Shown: positions 52,211 to 64,000 of the stretch, piece by piece
How the letters are laid out: each line of letters begins with the position of its first letter
Position numbering within the stretch: the first letter of the stretch is position 1
Source: Trifolium pratense
Lineage: Eukaryota; Streptophyta; Magnoliopsida; Fabales; Fabaceae
Reading direction: 5' to 3'
Assembly: GCF_020283565.1 (NCBI RefSeq)
Contig: NC_060061.1
Location: 31,905,362 to 31,969,361, forward strand
Length of the DNA stretch: 64,000 nt
The notes under the pieces: model-generated
Told to the model about the DNA's origin: nothing
The model's input: only the letters and a program-made list of their open reading frames with translations
Databases searched by the model: none
Made by a program: the position numbers and the translations under genes

Positions 52211-54989
52211 TCAAAACTTAATATATTCCCATATGTTAGTAAAGGCTACTAATGAAACCAGTACGGATGCAGAAACTACAAAAACCGAAGACCACAAGGT
52301 GACGCGGTTTGAGGAAGTCTTTGATCTGAAAGGCCCCCTTCCTACAGATAAAAAGTCTCCTAGCCCCCCAGCATTTGCAGCTTTCTGTGAAATCTTTCTA
52401 TTGTCAATTGACTTGGATGCCTTCTGCTGTTTATACGCATGATTAGTACGAGTAGCACTTTCAGCATCAGCAGCATGATCTTCTGCAGCTTTCTTCTCCT
52501 GCAAAATGGAAACAAACCTCACAACACATGCACGGACAACCTCTTAGTCATGCAAGCAAAATAAGAAAAATTTTCTTACCACTGCGATGCTTGGTTTTGA
52601 ATTGTGCTGTTCTTGTGTAGAACTCCCATCTGCGACCTGTTCAACCTTCAAACGGATTCTCCTTTGAGCAGTACCTTGCATATGATTTGTCTTCAATTGT
52701 TCGTCTCGTGCCGGTCTGGCCCTTCTAATGATTCCACTTTCAGCAGGCATAACTGTATTATTATAGTTACTTGGTTGATCATAACCATTGACAACATTGC
52801 ACACTTCACCATAATTAACATCCGATGGAAAAGATGTCTGGAAATTGTTTTGCAATAATACAACATTGCTCTTTTGATCATCGCCACTATGGTCAAAGGT
52901 GTTAAATGATGGTGTTGTCGCAGAAGGAAAGCTTCTGGCAATTGCTTCTTGAGAATAAGCAGCTTGCATACCCTACAACATAAAATAAGATTAACTTTAT
53001 AAAGACGACGCGACAAAAACCATGTTAAATTATTAGAGCTGCCACTGGCGAATGGGAAACTACTGCATTGACCGAACAATACATAGCGTTAGAGCTGTTA
53101 CTTACAGTTATATTAGAGCCCGCTTCTGATTCACTTCCTGAACCATTGTCTTTAATAACATTAAACAAGGAGAAGTTCTGCTGGTGACTACTGAACTCCT
53201 CAGAAGGAAGTTGATCCCAATTAAGATTATAATTTAAAAAGTCCGAAATGTTTATCTCATTTGTACCATATTGAAGCCCATATTGACCATCTGATTCATT
53301 GTTTGCTTGATAATTAAATTCTTGTGGCATGTGCGCCAAAACTGGGGAGAATAATCTGTCATCTAATAATAGGCCGTCTTTTGGGTTATAATACATGTCC
53401 AAGATTGACGCCTGATCCTCCTGCAGAAATTATCAAGTATAAGTACTCAATCAATAAATCCAATGCGACAAGTAAAAGAAATAAATCTATAAAATGTCTT
53501 AGAATTATCAAACTCCAATAACTAGTAACAATAGATTATGGCTCAGTTAATAAATCTAACCTCTGCAGCTTGTTTAACAATTTGATTTTGGGCATCATGA
53601 GCATCATATCCGTCACTATGGCAATCGACCGAGGTTATAACATTAGATATGGTTTCCTCAGAGACATCGGGGATAAAGGGCAGCTGTTTATCCTCTTCTG
53701 TGACCTGTGATGTGGATGCCGTAATAGGAGCTTGATCCGATTGTATTTCTTCAGGAGAGTAATTGGCAGTCAAAGGAGCTGGAGTAGCTTGCTCCACTTC
53801 ACCACAGTTTGAAACTTCAAGGCTCTCATCATTTTTCTTAAATAACCGACAGAGGACATACGGATTCTGATACAAGTCAAAAAAAAATATTAGTAATTGT
53901 TATCATATTCATATAATTCCTTAGCTAGCTGTAAAAAATGGGAGAATATAACAGACCTGTCCAGGGTTGGTACCATCAAGCTCCTTCAGAGTGGGACGAT
54001 ACTCGTGCATAACCCAATTAGTCCTCTTCCCTTTGGGTGCACGACCACTGTAGAAAACTAGAGTCTTCTTCATTCCAATCAAGATGTTTCCAGACTTGAT
54101 TCTACGATCCTTTCCCGTTGCCTTCCAATAACCATGAGTTGTTGCTCTGTTCAATCGATGTCCGTTTGGATACTTTCGATCCTGTGGACAGAAGAAGAAC
54201 CACTCTGGATCCTTGTTTCGTATCACCGACAAACCTACAACATACCCAACACACACCGAGAGACAAAAAAATCAGCAACATAAAACACAGAACAATTCTA
54301 CATTTAATTGTTACTCAAATCCTTGTAAGTTGTTATCAATTCCTTAAACAAAAACAAACAAAAAAAGACTAAGGCACTGTTTGGATAAATAGCTTAATTG
54401 AAAGTTTATAGCATAAGTGATTATCCTACTAGATTTATAAGCTAATTCGATAACAAATACTAATAAAATAAAACTTTATTCATACAAACGATAAACTGTT
54501 CTCATATAAGCTAAAAGTTGTGTTTTCACAAGCTATCCTGAAGAGCTTATGAAAATAAGCTGAAAACAGCTTACCAGCAAATTAGTAATAAGTTGTTTCC
54601 ATAACAAACAATCTATAACAAGTACTTATATTACTAAATAATCTTAAATCTTAAATAAGTCAATCCAAACAAGCCATAAGTATACGATCTATACAAAAAA
54701 TCAAGAAAACACAAATTTAACTACAAGATTAAGCAACTTTAGTAAATCACAAGTTATGAGTGTAAAAAAGAAAAGAAAAAATACCAGGCATATCCCATGG
54801 TTCCCATTTGCAGATATCAATCTCTCGAATAACCCAAACCTCATCACCATTCCCATTGATCTTAGAACGTAGATAGTAATCAACAAGTTCCTCATCGGAA
54901 GGTCGAAATCGGAACCCTAACGGAAGCGAATTCAACGGCAAAACCGCCATCCCATGATCAAGCGATGGAACACAGTCAAGAGAACCCAT
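52211..54989 (-). CDS. Membrane-anchored NAC transcription factor (NTL type)
   Basis: Six exons on the minus strand: 54989-54785, 54234-53957, 53866-53561, 53420-53106, 52972-52580 and 52498-52211. All have GT...AG borders and the phases join into 594 residues. Residues about 21-170 form the NAC domain: [20 protein letters not shown] (A), [14 protein letters not shown] (B), [15 protein letters not shown] and [15 protein letters not shown] (C), [20 protein letters not shown] and HEYRP (D), [11 protein letters not shown] (E). A long acidic, Ser/Asn/Gln-rich region follows. The last exon ends in a hydrophobic helix ([19 protein letters not shown]) and a short tail, so the protein is probably held in the ER or plasma membrane and released by proteolysis under stress. 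The NAC domain most resembles the NAC062/NAC091/NAC014 group. No lesion was found. Confidence 0.95.
54373..54675. mobile_element. MITE-like element in NAC intron 1
   Basis: The left end ggcactgtttggataaat and the right end in reverse complement ggcttgtttggattgactt are imperfect inverted repeats. The interior repeats aagctta/taagctt words. It accounts for more than half of the 550-bp first intron; the other introns are 81-140 bp. No clean target duplication was seen, so the superfamily is open. Confidence 0.6.
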
Positions 54990-55510
54990 AGCATAAAATA
55001 AAAATTAATAAAAAAGAAATTTAAGGATCTTGATGAATTATTATTATAAAGAAAAATAGAAATTGAGATTCAGTGGAATAATTCAGAGGATTTAAGGATG
55101 TGATGGTCCATAGGTTTTTTTTTTTTTTAATATATAAATTTGATTAATGAGATAATATAAGTAAAGTAAAAGAAGGTGAAGAAGAACAAAGAACAGAGAA
55201 AAGTGGTTTTTGAGTGATAGTGTTTGTGTGCTGTGTGCTTTGTTTGTGGAGTGTTACGTTACGTAGGGAAAGAAACCGCGTTTAAATCCCATCGTATATA
55301 CCGCGTATAGTGTTTTACCCTTGATTTAGGAGGAAACTACGGAAGTGCCACTAGTGTCCTTGTTAAATGAAGCTTTGAGGAGAAGGAAAGGGGGAAGGGT
55401 AAATTGGGGTGAAAAAATTGGGACGGTTGGTCAGAAGAAGTGTGGGAGAGGGAAAAAAGGACATGTTGTAATGCAAATGAGAGGTTGACACGTGGTGATG
55501 AAATTGGAGA
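54990..55510 (-). promoter_or_regulatory. NAC gene upstream region
   Basis: On the minus strand a TATA-like ggtatatacg lies near 55302-55293, about 310 bp before the ATG. It is followed by a CT/AC-rich leader-like stretch (55270-55150). A palindromic CACGTG G-box, also an ABRE core (ACGTGG), is at 55499-55504. A start site near 55265 is a guess from the TATA spacing. Confidence 0.4.
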
Positions 55511-55895
55511 ATTGATGGAGCCTTGTTTACTTACCGATTAAGAAAACCAATACTACACATTTTTATTTTTTTTTAAGCAAAAACCATACTACACATGTAC
55601 TGTGTACAGTGTACACAACCCGTGTGTATATTGATTTTCTTTTTTTGTTAAATTAAAATACTTCAGTTGGTTAAAAAAAAAAAGGTACTTCAGTCTTATT
55701 TTTAGACAAAATTACGTTCTTTAATTTAATTTCAAGTAACTATTTGTCATTGATTTTTTTTTAATAATATTTAGTCTGTTCAATTCATAATAAGGTATTA
55801 AGGTTAGCTAGATATTTTTGAGCAGCACGCCACTTATTGTAAGGAGTTCTCATTATTCAAATATAGACATGACTTAATTATGGATATTCTTTTTT
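55511..55895. other. Non-coding spacer
   Basis: AT-rich, with a short duplication (aaaccaatactacacat / aaaccatactacacatg) at 55545-55600. Nothing else recognised. Confidence 0.5.
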
Positions 55896-55899
55896 ATAT

Positions 55900-56340
55900 T
55901 TTAGATGTGCGAGAATATCTGTGAAGAAATAGGCACATGTGAATTTCTTGGCTGAACCACGAGAGGGGAGATCGACACTTCGGCGGACAGAAGTTTTGGT
56001 GCATGGATGGTTAGGAGGTAAACTTTTTTGTGCGGACTTGACTAAAGTTTCTCCGCTTGTGAGACTAAGGACTGGAGATTCTATTGTTGGATAGGAAGCC
56101 CTGAAAGTCGCTTCCATCAAAGTGGCAAAATAAGTGAAAGTATGCTCTGACAATCAACATGTTTTTATCTCATTTGTGCTCAACACTTTCAGCGTCCTAA
56201 CACCAAAGGTTGCAGATCTCCTTAGGAGAGTTCAAAGGGTTATGTGTGTCTCTTAGGTCAATGAATGTGATTTTTTGAGGATTTGGTTTTTCGATCCAAA
56301 AAGGTTTAGTGGCGCAGTTTGTTATCTGTCTACCTTTCAT
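55900..56340 (+). pseudogene. Retroelement-like protein fragment
   Basis: The plus strand, with several stops and shifts, reads VLVHGWLGGKLFCADLTKVS, PLVRLRTGDSIVG*EALKVA, DNQHVFISFVLNTFSVLTPK and GFGFSIQKGLVAQFV.CLP. This resembles the C-terminal part (QKGVxAQLVARLP type) of a plant retroelement protein that I recall as common but cannot place in a family with certainty. It is clearly degenerate. The open frame on the other strand (56153-55878) is its shadow. Confidence 0.45.
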
Positions 56341-56363
56341 CCTTTCATCCATGTGTAATTATC

Positions 56364-56366
<3 letters not shown>

Positions 56367-56440
<74 letters not shown>
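56367..56440. repeat. (AT)n microsatellite
   Basis: About 74 bp of AT dinucleotide. Confidence 0.95.
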
Positions 56441-56448
<8 letters not shown>

Positions 56449-57650
56449 TTCTAACTATAAACTAATTTTAAAAAAAATTAAAAAATTAGTGTTTTTTGTA
56501 TATTTAGATATAAATTTTAGGATTATAAAAAAATAAGATATAAATTTTAGAAAAATGCTTATTTGCATGGAGAAATGAAAAAAGAAATGCAAGAATTCAT
56601 CTAAGCCATAGATTTATACAACATCCTACCCATGATTTTCGTAAAAGAGGGAGTTAGCGGTTTTAGCATTTGTAATATTTATTTCTAAGATTTTTCTAAA
56701 CAATCACCTTCATAATTAAGGGATATTTACGCATCAACCAATATAAATAAGTCATATGTATGTGAAATAAAATTTGGTTACAAGTTACTTATGGCCTTAA
56801 TTATGGATACAACATACAAATTTATTTATATGGCTTATACTTATTAGTTGATGGATAAATATCTCAAATTATGAAGGAGTAATCTTCACCTTATTTTAAT
56901 TATGTGAAATTACATTCCCTCCTTAGTTTATTCGTAATATTTATTCTAATATTTTATGGTTTTATAAAATGTGTCGTATTTTATCAATTTATGTTGTGTA
57001 GTTTGGTTGTCATGGTATATATTGGGTGCATGCATTTTTATTTTTAAGAAAATATTTGTTATTTATGTAAAAAAAAAAATTGATTTATTCGCAAAGTATT
57101 ATTCGCAAAGTATGTAAATATTAATGCATGAATGTTAATTTTTCTATTCTATCTTTACGCTACAAGACAAAGGTCAGGATACTAATAGTGTGTAAAATTT
57201 AAAAGGTGCGTCATTACATTTTTCAAGAAAAAAACTAGATTCATTTTTTTTATGTGTTTTCCATGTGATTCTTCACATAAAATCTATCAATGATTTCTCA
57301 TATCCACAATTTTCTCAAAAAAAATTATTTGTTATGACCACAAAATGAAATTTTTATGTGAAAAATAAAAAACTTAAAATTTTATCTTTTTTTTTTTAGC
57401 GTATAATAACTGCATATTAACGATATCCTCAAAATTTGGATGATGTCTAACAATCATTTCTAACATTTTTCGTTTTGCAAATATTTTATGGTTTTATTTA
57501 TTTAATGAAAAGAAAAGAAAAGAAAAGAGGTATTTAAGGATTTATTTATCCACTTGGATGGTGGTGTCTGGTGGATGGCTCTAAAAAGGAAAAAGCGACA
57601 TGTGTGTGACCCAATGCGGCTGCTGTGTTTAGTTTGGAATTTTATTCTTT
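56441..57650. other. Non-coding region
   Basis: AT-rich, no gene recognised. Contains an (AAAAG)n stretch at about 57508-57527. Confidence 0.5.
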
Positions 57651-57960
57651 AGTTTTTTTTTTTATTTTACTAAAGAAAAGGTTAACGCCAAAAATAGAGT
57701 TACATAGCAACTAGTCTAGTAACACTGGTTTTAGCAACATCAACTACTGTATTACATAAGCATGAATTTGAGTTGGACAATACTCATAAATAATCTCATT
57801 AGTACTCATCTTACATCCCTTATGCACAAATAAATTCACTCACAAATTTCCTTCGCGATAACTACGTTGATTCAAACTTCCCACTTTAACTCCAACAATC
57901 TCGAGATCCTTTTGCAAAGGTTCCAACCTCCTAGATGAGTTGCCACCTATTTATTAAGAA
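57650..57960 (-). pseudogene. Possible LINE RNase H / 3' tail
   Basis: Minus strand: PLQKDLEIVGVKVGSLNQRS followed by YREGNL (compare the YREGNxxAD motif of plant LINE RNase H), then a stop and an A-rich end (plus-strand T run at 57650-57665). The match is weak and no first half of the domain is visible. Confidence 0.3.
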
Positions 57961-59130
57961 TTTTCATCACACCTTAAGCATCCATGCACAACTCTACTTG
58001 ACGGTAGACTAAATTTGTTTTTAATTTGAGTATTAAACAAATTTTTTTTTTTATTTATATTTCTTGTTTAAAAAAATCATATTGTCAAAACAAAATAGTT
58101 TTCGACTTTTACCCTTTTTTAGTTTTTTAATGAAAGAGTGTCAAAATTCTACCGAAGTTCATATAGAGGTGAGACGGGATGAGAATATCTGAACCCCACG
58201 GGATACCCAAACCCCATTACATGTGAGTTTGAGTTCTTCTTTTTATCTCAATTGAGAAGTGGGATTGGTTTGTTTGAACTTTGAAATTCAATAAAAGGGA
58301 AGAATTTATGGAATGTTGGAAAAGTACAGACCACGGAGGAGTATACAGGCTTAAGCATATTTTTGGTTCTATATTTGGAGTGGTTAGAATTTAGAATTGA
58401 ATTTGTAGTTAGAGTTTAGAATTGAATTTTGAGCTGTAAAATTAATTTTGATATTTGGTTGCTTTTAAATATGATTTTGTCTCCAAAAATGTTTGATTTT
58501 TATTATACTAAAATTAATTGTTCAACTTATTTTTACTTTAAATATTTAAACATAAATCAATCTACATTCAATTTAATATTAGTTAAATTCAATTTTAGAA
58601 AATCAATTCACTGAAAATCAATTTTTATCACCATGGAACCAAACACACATCTCCAACTTTGGGATTTGGATTTCATGCAGTCATGACTGCATGTGAATCT
58701 CAACCACCCATTTTATTTATGTTTTTTATTTATTTGATGAGTATTAAATTTGGACCATTAGATTATGTGAATGCATGACTACATGGTGAAAGTGAATGCA
58801 CTCAATTCATATCCCCAACTTTGTTATTGATATTTTATATAGTAATTATTTTCCATCCCTTGTGCAAATTGGAATATATTCCTACTTTAAGGGTATACTA
58901 TACATCTTCTGCACTTAGTGGGAATTTACTCCATATATTTCTCGTACTTGCATGAAATCGACTACCTGAAAATGAAACTAGCTAGATTCAAGATTATATT
59001 CGTTGACATTTCCATGATTCTTCTCAATACTCAATAGAATCTGTTTGATTGTGTAAATTATTGTGGGAAAAGGTATCAAATTAATGTTGAAAAATATTAT
59101 CTACAAAATTAAATTAAGCTAACCATTTGT

Positions 59131-59133
<3 letters not shown>
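57961..59133. other. Non-coding region with a perfect palindrome
   Basis: No gene recognised. 58674-58693 is the perfect 20-base palindrome catgcagtcatgactgcatg. A related inverted phrase (gaatgcatgactacatgg) follows at about 58771, so the segment may be a small foldback element. 58150-58215 has gacggga/cccaaacccc words reminiscent of hAT interiors. Confidence 0.5.

Positions 59134-59193
<60 letters not shown>
59134..59193. repeat. (TA)n microsatellite
   Basis: About 60 bp of AT dinucleotide, followed by a 20-base phrase repeated twice (cattcattcctatctctttt at about 59248 and 59289). Confidence 0.95.
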
Positions 59194-59195
<2 letters not shown>

Positions 59196-59748
59196 TCTCA
59201 ATTATACGATGTGTGATATTCTTCCTTATACCTTAAACTTAACAAATCATTCATTCCTATCTCTTTTTGCAACTAGCTTAGACACATCATTCATTCCTAT
59301 CTCTTTTGCTTGTTTCTTCTTGGTTTGTTTTTCCATGAAAGAAAAGAAAATGTTTGGTCTTGAATTTGGTATAGAGGACGGTCAATCTAGATTCTTCCCT
59401 TTTTCCTAAACAAATAGCTTTTGAATTTATATCCATGTACTTCTAACGAGACTCCCTCTCAATCTCATGATTCATGGCTCAATAGTGGTATAAAAGTCCG
59501 ATAACTCGTTCAATCTAAATAGATGTTGAACAACATATAAGTATATTTGCTACAATTATTTAGGGTACCTATGTCGGAGATTTCCGAGCTTAGGTCTTGG
59601 TTTATGTTATTTGTTTGGTAAAAAGTGACTCCCTTCTCATATAGTCTTCCACCACCGGACCAACCACCACTGGTACTTGTATAATTTTCTTTAAATTAAT
59701 GTAATGATTAAATCGTGTGAGCATAATATGGTGCAATTATGAGCATGA
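59194..59748. other. Non-coding spacer
   Basis: Nothing recognised. Confidence 0.5.
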
Positions 59749-59756
59749 TATATAAC

Positions 59757-60471
59757 TAGGCATGGCAACAGAACCCGTATTCGCGGGTACCCGCCCGAAC
59801 CCACCAAGAGTTTGACGGGGAAAAACCGATTTGACTGGGTTTGGGTTCGGGTTTGGGTTTTCCCCGATTTCAAAACATGGGGATGGGGCGGGTAACGGAG
59901 ATATTGGTACCCACCCCGAACCCGTCCCCGAACCCGCCCGTTTATATAAAATTACTATATTACCCCTATTTATTTATTTATAATGTCACAGATCATATAA
60001 TTTATCTACTTGAGTTAGGATTTTTAATGAACAATGGTTCTTAGTTATTTGTTTTTTTAGCAATTTCAGTGAACAATGATGTAGAACATTCTTGGTTATG
60101 TGGTTGTTTTGACGGTATTTTGGAATATTGGTTTGTACCGGTACTATTTTATGGTTTTGATAATTTTGGTTTGATATTTTGGAATATCATTTCATTTGTA
60201 TGTTTAATGCATTGAAATTTCGGTTTGTACTTTATTATTTGAAATTTTTTGTATTGTATGTATGTCAGTGTTCGGGAAAATTTTGGGTTCGGGTAAGGTT
60301 CAGCAGGGCAGGGCAAGGTTCGGGGATACCCGAACCCATTTGAGACGGGGATTGGGTTCAATTTTTCATCCCCGTCGGGTAATGGGCGGGGAACGGATAT
60401 TTATCAATGATTCGGGTATGGGGAACGAGGAAGGTAAAAACCGTACCCGCGGGTACCCATTGCCATGCCTA
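59757..60471. mobile_element. Non-autonomous hAT element, perfect 8-bp target duplication
   Basis: The ends TAGGCATGGCAA and TTGCCATGCCTA are inverted repeats, and the flank tatataac is exact at 59749-59756 and 60472-60479. Subterminal parts carry many gggttcgggt, gggtacccgcccg and cgggtaccc words, GC-rich against an AT-rich centre. Length 715 bp, no transposase. The open frames through the ends arise from the GC-rich repeats and are not genes. Confidence 0.92.
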
Positions 60472-60479
60472 TATATAAC

Positions 60480-61483
60480 ATCTCATCTCACGTGCATGAA
60501 GAAAAAAAGGCAAAGACGAAAAAGAAAAGTAAAAGCACTAGCAGTAAATATAAAAAGAAAGCAAGGTCGTTAAAAAAGAAGAAGAGGGCAAGGTGTTTAC
60601 AATGTCCCTTACTTTTTTATTTATGAGTTAACAAGTCACATTTGATGTTCGGGCAAATGGCAAGCTTTATATTTTTGTTGTATACGGCTTCAGCTGTAGT
60701 GCAACTTAATGCTACCAGCATCCGGACCCGTCCCAAGTATGGGTAAAAAGTGAGTATAAAAATTAACATTTTAATATTTCAAATTTTATAATTATCTAAC
60801 ACAAAAAATAATGGAAACAACATTGAAATATTATATACATATGTTTTTTTGACCGGTTAAAAGGAAAAAAGTGAAACCTAGGTAATACATATTTATATTT
60901 AAAAATACAAATCATGTAACACTATTCCATTATAAATGGATTCAATTGCTCATTTTTTGTCTCAAAATCGTTAACGCCATATATTTTCTACACACATGTG
61001 CCAATGAACATTCTCATATGTCTGCAAATAAAATATTATAAAAAATGACTAAATTCAACTCATAATATCATATTGACAAAAATATATAACTAAGATATTA
61101 AAATATAATGACATAACTTGAATTAGTTTTTGGAATCAGAGTCATGTAATAAATAAGAATAAAAAAATCGTTTCAATAAAAAGAAAGACAAAGATTTTGA
61201 GAAGAATTTCATAATTTCATAATGGTGTGAAAATCGTAAAACTCAAAAGCAATATTTATAGCCAAAGAGAGCAAGTAACATTATCAATTATTCTCTTAAT
61301 TTAAGCTTGTAATTGGAACAAAAAAAAAATCTTCATGCACACGTTTTTATTAAAAATATATTCTTTCTTATATTGCTTTAAACATTGTTGCTAAGAAAGG
61401 AAATTATCACTGGTTAAAAAGAATATTACCATATTATTACTGTTTTAAACATTGTTGCTATAAAATGATGGATAATATAATAA
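60480..61483. other. Non-coding spacer
   Basis: A purine-rich stretch at 60495-60590, then AT-rich sequence. A duplicated phrase (ttttaaacattgttgcta) appears at about 61377 and 61443. No gene recognised. Confidence 0.5.
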
Positions 61484-61492
61484 TATTAATAA

Positions 61493-62401
61493 GGGTTCCG
61501 CTAACATGTGCCCTAAGGGCACATTTTAAGATACAATTAATGAACTAGTATTCCACTTAATGTGTTTCAAAATTAGTAATAATCAAGTTTATTAATTAAA
61601 AGATATCGTACACAATATTTATTAATTATTTAAATCAATTACAAAGGCAAATTGTGATCTAATTTTTTGTCGACCATTATCATGATTACATGCGCCTGAC
61701 ATTATATGCATCCTTAATAATCTAATTTTTTTCGTTTTATTAACAACCAGGATATCCTATTGTAAAAAAAAAAAAAAACAATCAGCATATCTTTATGCAT
61801 CCAACATATGACCAAAAATTAATTATTTAAGTTTTTTTATTTAATTAATCATTTAAGTTTTTTTTTTCGGGGAATAAGATTGAGTATTACTCCCTCCGTC
61901 CCAAAATATAAGGGAAAATTGGTCAACTAAAATTGATGTATTTAGTCCAAATTCTTAACCAAATACATCAACTTTATTTGACCAATTTTCTCTTATAATT
62001 TGGGACGGAGAGAGTATAGTATTATGTTGTGATGGTAACGATTGATATTGCTATTTTGGATTTTGAATTGATAATATGTTTTAGAATTTTATAATACTAA
62101 TAATTTAATTTTTCTTAAGTAAAAAAAATAATTTGTTTTCAACTTAAAAAAAAAAAGATTTGACCAAAAAAAAAATTGCTTTTGTACCAAAATAATTTAG
62201 CTGCGCGTGTAATCATATGATGATGGTTGACAAGTATCACAATTTGCCTTTGTAATTGATTTAAATAATTAATAAATATTGTGGACCATATCTTTTAATT
62301 AATAAACTTGATTATTACTATTTTTGAAACACATTAAGTGAGATACTAGTTCATTAATTGCATCTTAAAATGTGCCCTTAGGGCATAGGTTAGCATTTGC
62401 C
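61493..62401. mobile_element. Mutator-like element with long TIRs and a nested Stowaway
   Basis: The left end GGGTTCCGCTAACATGTGCC and right end in reverse complement GGCAAATGCTAACCTATGCC begin inverted repeats of about 190 bp that stay similar through aagggcacattttaaga and gtgtttcaaaa. The 9-bp flank tattaataa is exact at 61484-61492 and 62402-62410. There is no transposase. The only non-repeat content is AT-rich plus the Stowaway at 61890-62014. Confidence 0.9.
61890..62014. mobile_element. Stowaway MITE nested in the Mutator-like element
   Basis: CTCCCTCCGTCCCAAAATAT ... AATTTGGGACGGAGAGAG, with TA at 61888-61889 and 62015-62016; 125 bp. The two arms are long and nearly complementary (ttggtcaa...ttgaccaa), so the transcript would form a hairpin. 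Confidence 0.9.
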
Positions 62402-62410
62402 TATTAATAA

Positions 62411-63338
62411 ATATTCATAAAAGTAATAAATTTGTGAGGAGTGATTGACGCGTTTCAAATAAAAAGGGCTCCCATATTTTGGCAATATATTGATTTTGTT
62501 TATGATTTAGCAATAAATTCATTTAATGTAGTACAAATTATTTTTTCACTAATCAAATATGAATTGTTTATAAAATATATTAATTTAATTATTAATTATT
62601 GTAATAATACTCCTATAGTATTTATTATCAAATGCATGAGAATTGAGAATGAATGAGAAGAGAAGAGAGAAAGACAAATAGACTTGACTTTATTCATATT
62701 ATAGATAGATTATAGATATAGATTATAGATTTAAATGCTTGGTAATTTAATTTTGTGCTAATTCTCTTAGTTCTCGGAGAAATTAGGTTTAGTAACCTGA
62801 AGTTCGATTGGAAGATAAATTCTGACCATAATAAGTTTAAAAAAAATTTGGTCAATAATTATTCCGTTCATAGTACAAACTTGAGTTCTCCTAAATAATT
62901 TGTCAAGTGAAATTTATTATCCATTTGAAATCGATGATTTGATTATATAATTCGAATTTGATGTTTACTATAATATGAACCAAACATGCCGTTATGAGTT
63001 TTCCTGGATGCAAACAGGTAAGGACTTGAGACAAAATAAGTGCATCATAATTATCTTAATTTATATCATGTATCATAGTATAGATTTTACATCAAAGTAT
63101 TGCAATTGAAAAGCAATTTGGTTCTTATTTTCTAGTGTGCTTTACTTTATTCTTTTCGCTCTGTGTATATTTAAAGGCTTCAGAATTCAGATTGCTTTTA
63201 CTACCTTTTTAATTTTTATGGCAACTTCTGAGGAAAAGATGTTGGTGAAAAAGCTCCAGTGTTTATATTTTGATTAATAATATCACTTTAAAGGGTCTAA
63301 GAGAATCAAACTTTAATACTACTAATAATAATAGTAAT
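62411..63338. other. Non-coding spacer
   Basis: AT-rich; no gene recognised. The open frame at 62441-62656 has no domain. Confidence 0.5.
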
Positions 63339-64000
63339 GTGTTAGAATATTTTCTAATATTTTGTGGGCTGCAATCAATTGTGGCTTTTGATTTTAATAA
63401 AAACGGGTTGATGTTGTTGTGATCCATTTGATGATGCTTAAGCCCGATAATTGTGATCAGTAATAATGGGCTTGAACACTAATTCTGATTTGTGTAGAAA
63501 CAAAGTGTAGGCCCAACTCTAGAGTCCGTGATGGGTGGTACTAGGGTTGTGATCTTATATAAGATTGGCTAGGTCCCCTTTGCCGTCACGTACAAACACA
63601 GTAAGCTCATTTGTGGTTTTACCCATCAAAGACCTCAAAGACCGGAGCAAGTGATAGGCAGAGGAAGACCTTGTCTAGTATATCGATGTTTTCGATATTG
63701 GTACGCTTCCGGTAATGATGGTTTGTGATTATGATTATCAAGTAAGTGTGTTCTAATCTCATATAATATATCGATCTCTAAATTATTAATTATTACATGA
63801 CACTTTTAGATTGGTAATTCAACTATAATTCTCTATCAAGTGGGAGAGTTCTACATGTCAACTATTTATAAATGTTTATAGAGACTTATATTGAGGAGTC
63901 CTATGTTATTTATAAAAGTTCGGGACTATTTGCTTTATATCCTCAATAATATTTGCTTTATATCCTCAATTAAATTAAGTCTCATATTATTCCGCTGCAT
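63339..64000 (+). mobile_element. Possible LTR at the right edge
   Basis: Begins tgttagaatattttctaata and has a TATA-like cttatataag at about 63555, followed by a leader-like stretch and a donor-like caagtaag at about 63740. That order suits a Copia LTR or simply a promoter and first exon. The window ends before a partner end or a coding part can be seen. Confidence 0.3.

Noticed and set aside
58140..58270. Third hAT element near 58150-58260
   Set aside because: A few gacggga/cccaaacccc words are present but no inverted ends or 8-bp duplication.

Overview
The window is plant nuclear DNA, most likely from a papilionoid legume of the Medicago/Trifolium type. That assignment is an inference. 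It rests on the AT-rich background, spliced plant gene structures, a plant-only NAC transcription factor, remains of plant receptor-kinase, NHL and auxin-amidohydrolase genes, and the mix of CACTA, Mutator-like, hAT, Stowaway, SINE, LINE and TRIM elements. It is an accessory, transposon-rich stretch. Only one host gene looks intact.

Layout. Bases 1-6900 hold a tRNA-type SINE, a small foldback MITE and a broken LRR receptor-kinase gene, which is cut in its glycine-rich loop by a hAT-like end and also split by an LTR-like insert. Bases 6900-14300 hold three inverted-repeat elements in a row (7127-8039, 8856-9838, 9932-10187), then a decayed LINE carrying a solo-LTR-like insert and a Stowaway MITE. 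Bases 15169-17524 are a short non-coding LTR element. Bases 19448-25736 are a complete 6.3 kb CACTA transposon with two genes, both damaged. Bases 27411-28654 look like one end of a second CACTA element. Perfect 4 x 70 bp and 2.8 x 120 bp tandem arrays and a G-rich tract follow. A 1,004 bp segment at 17830-18833 recurs at 32204-33207. Bases 33730-37478 are a very young non-coding LTR element with LTRs I cannot tell apart.

Bases 39798-45530 are a decayed duplicated cluster of NHL (NDR1/HIN1-like) and ILR1-like amidohydrolase fragments. The best NHL copy, at 42599-43154, is broken only by one extra T. Bases 46150-48490 contain LINE endonuclease and RNase H remains and a 569 bp TRIM inside a 138 bp duplication of its own target. 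Next come a GUB_WAK-type fragment, a hAT element with a transposase remnant (49553-50494), paired foldback elements and a second SINE. The six-exon gene at 52211-54989 (minus) encodes a NAC transcription factor with a C-terminal membrane anchor. Bases 55900-64000 are mostly non-coding and hold a second hAT element (59757-60471), a Mutator-like element with a nested Stowaway (61493-62401), and a possible LTR at the right edge.

I see no new multi-gene system. The points most worth checking are the CACTA element (palindromic subterminal repeats, missing transposase core, 28-base G tract inside a gene), the TRIM within a 138 bp duplication, the two identical-length 1,004 bp copies, and the membrane-anchored NAC gene. 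Element boundaries were fixed by reading terminal repeats and target duplications by eye. Family names without a database search remain inferences.
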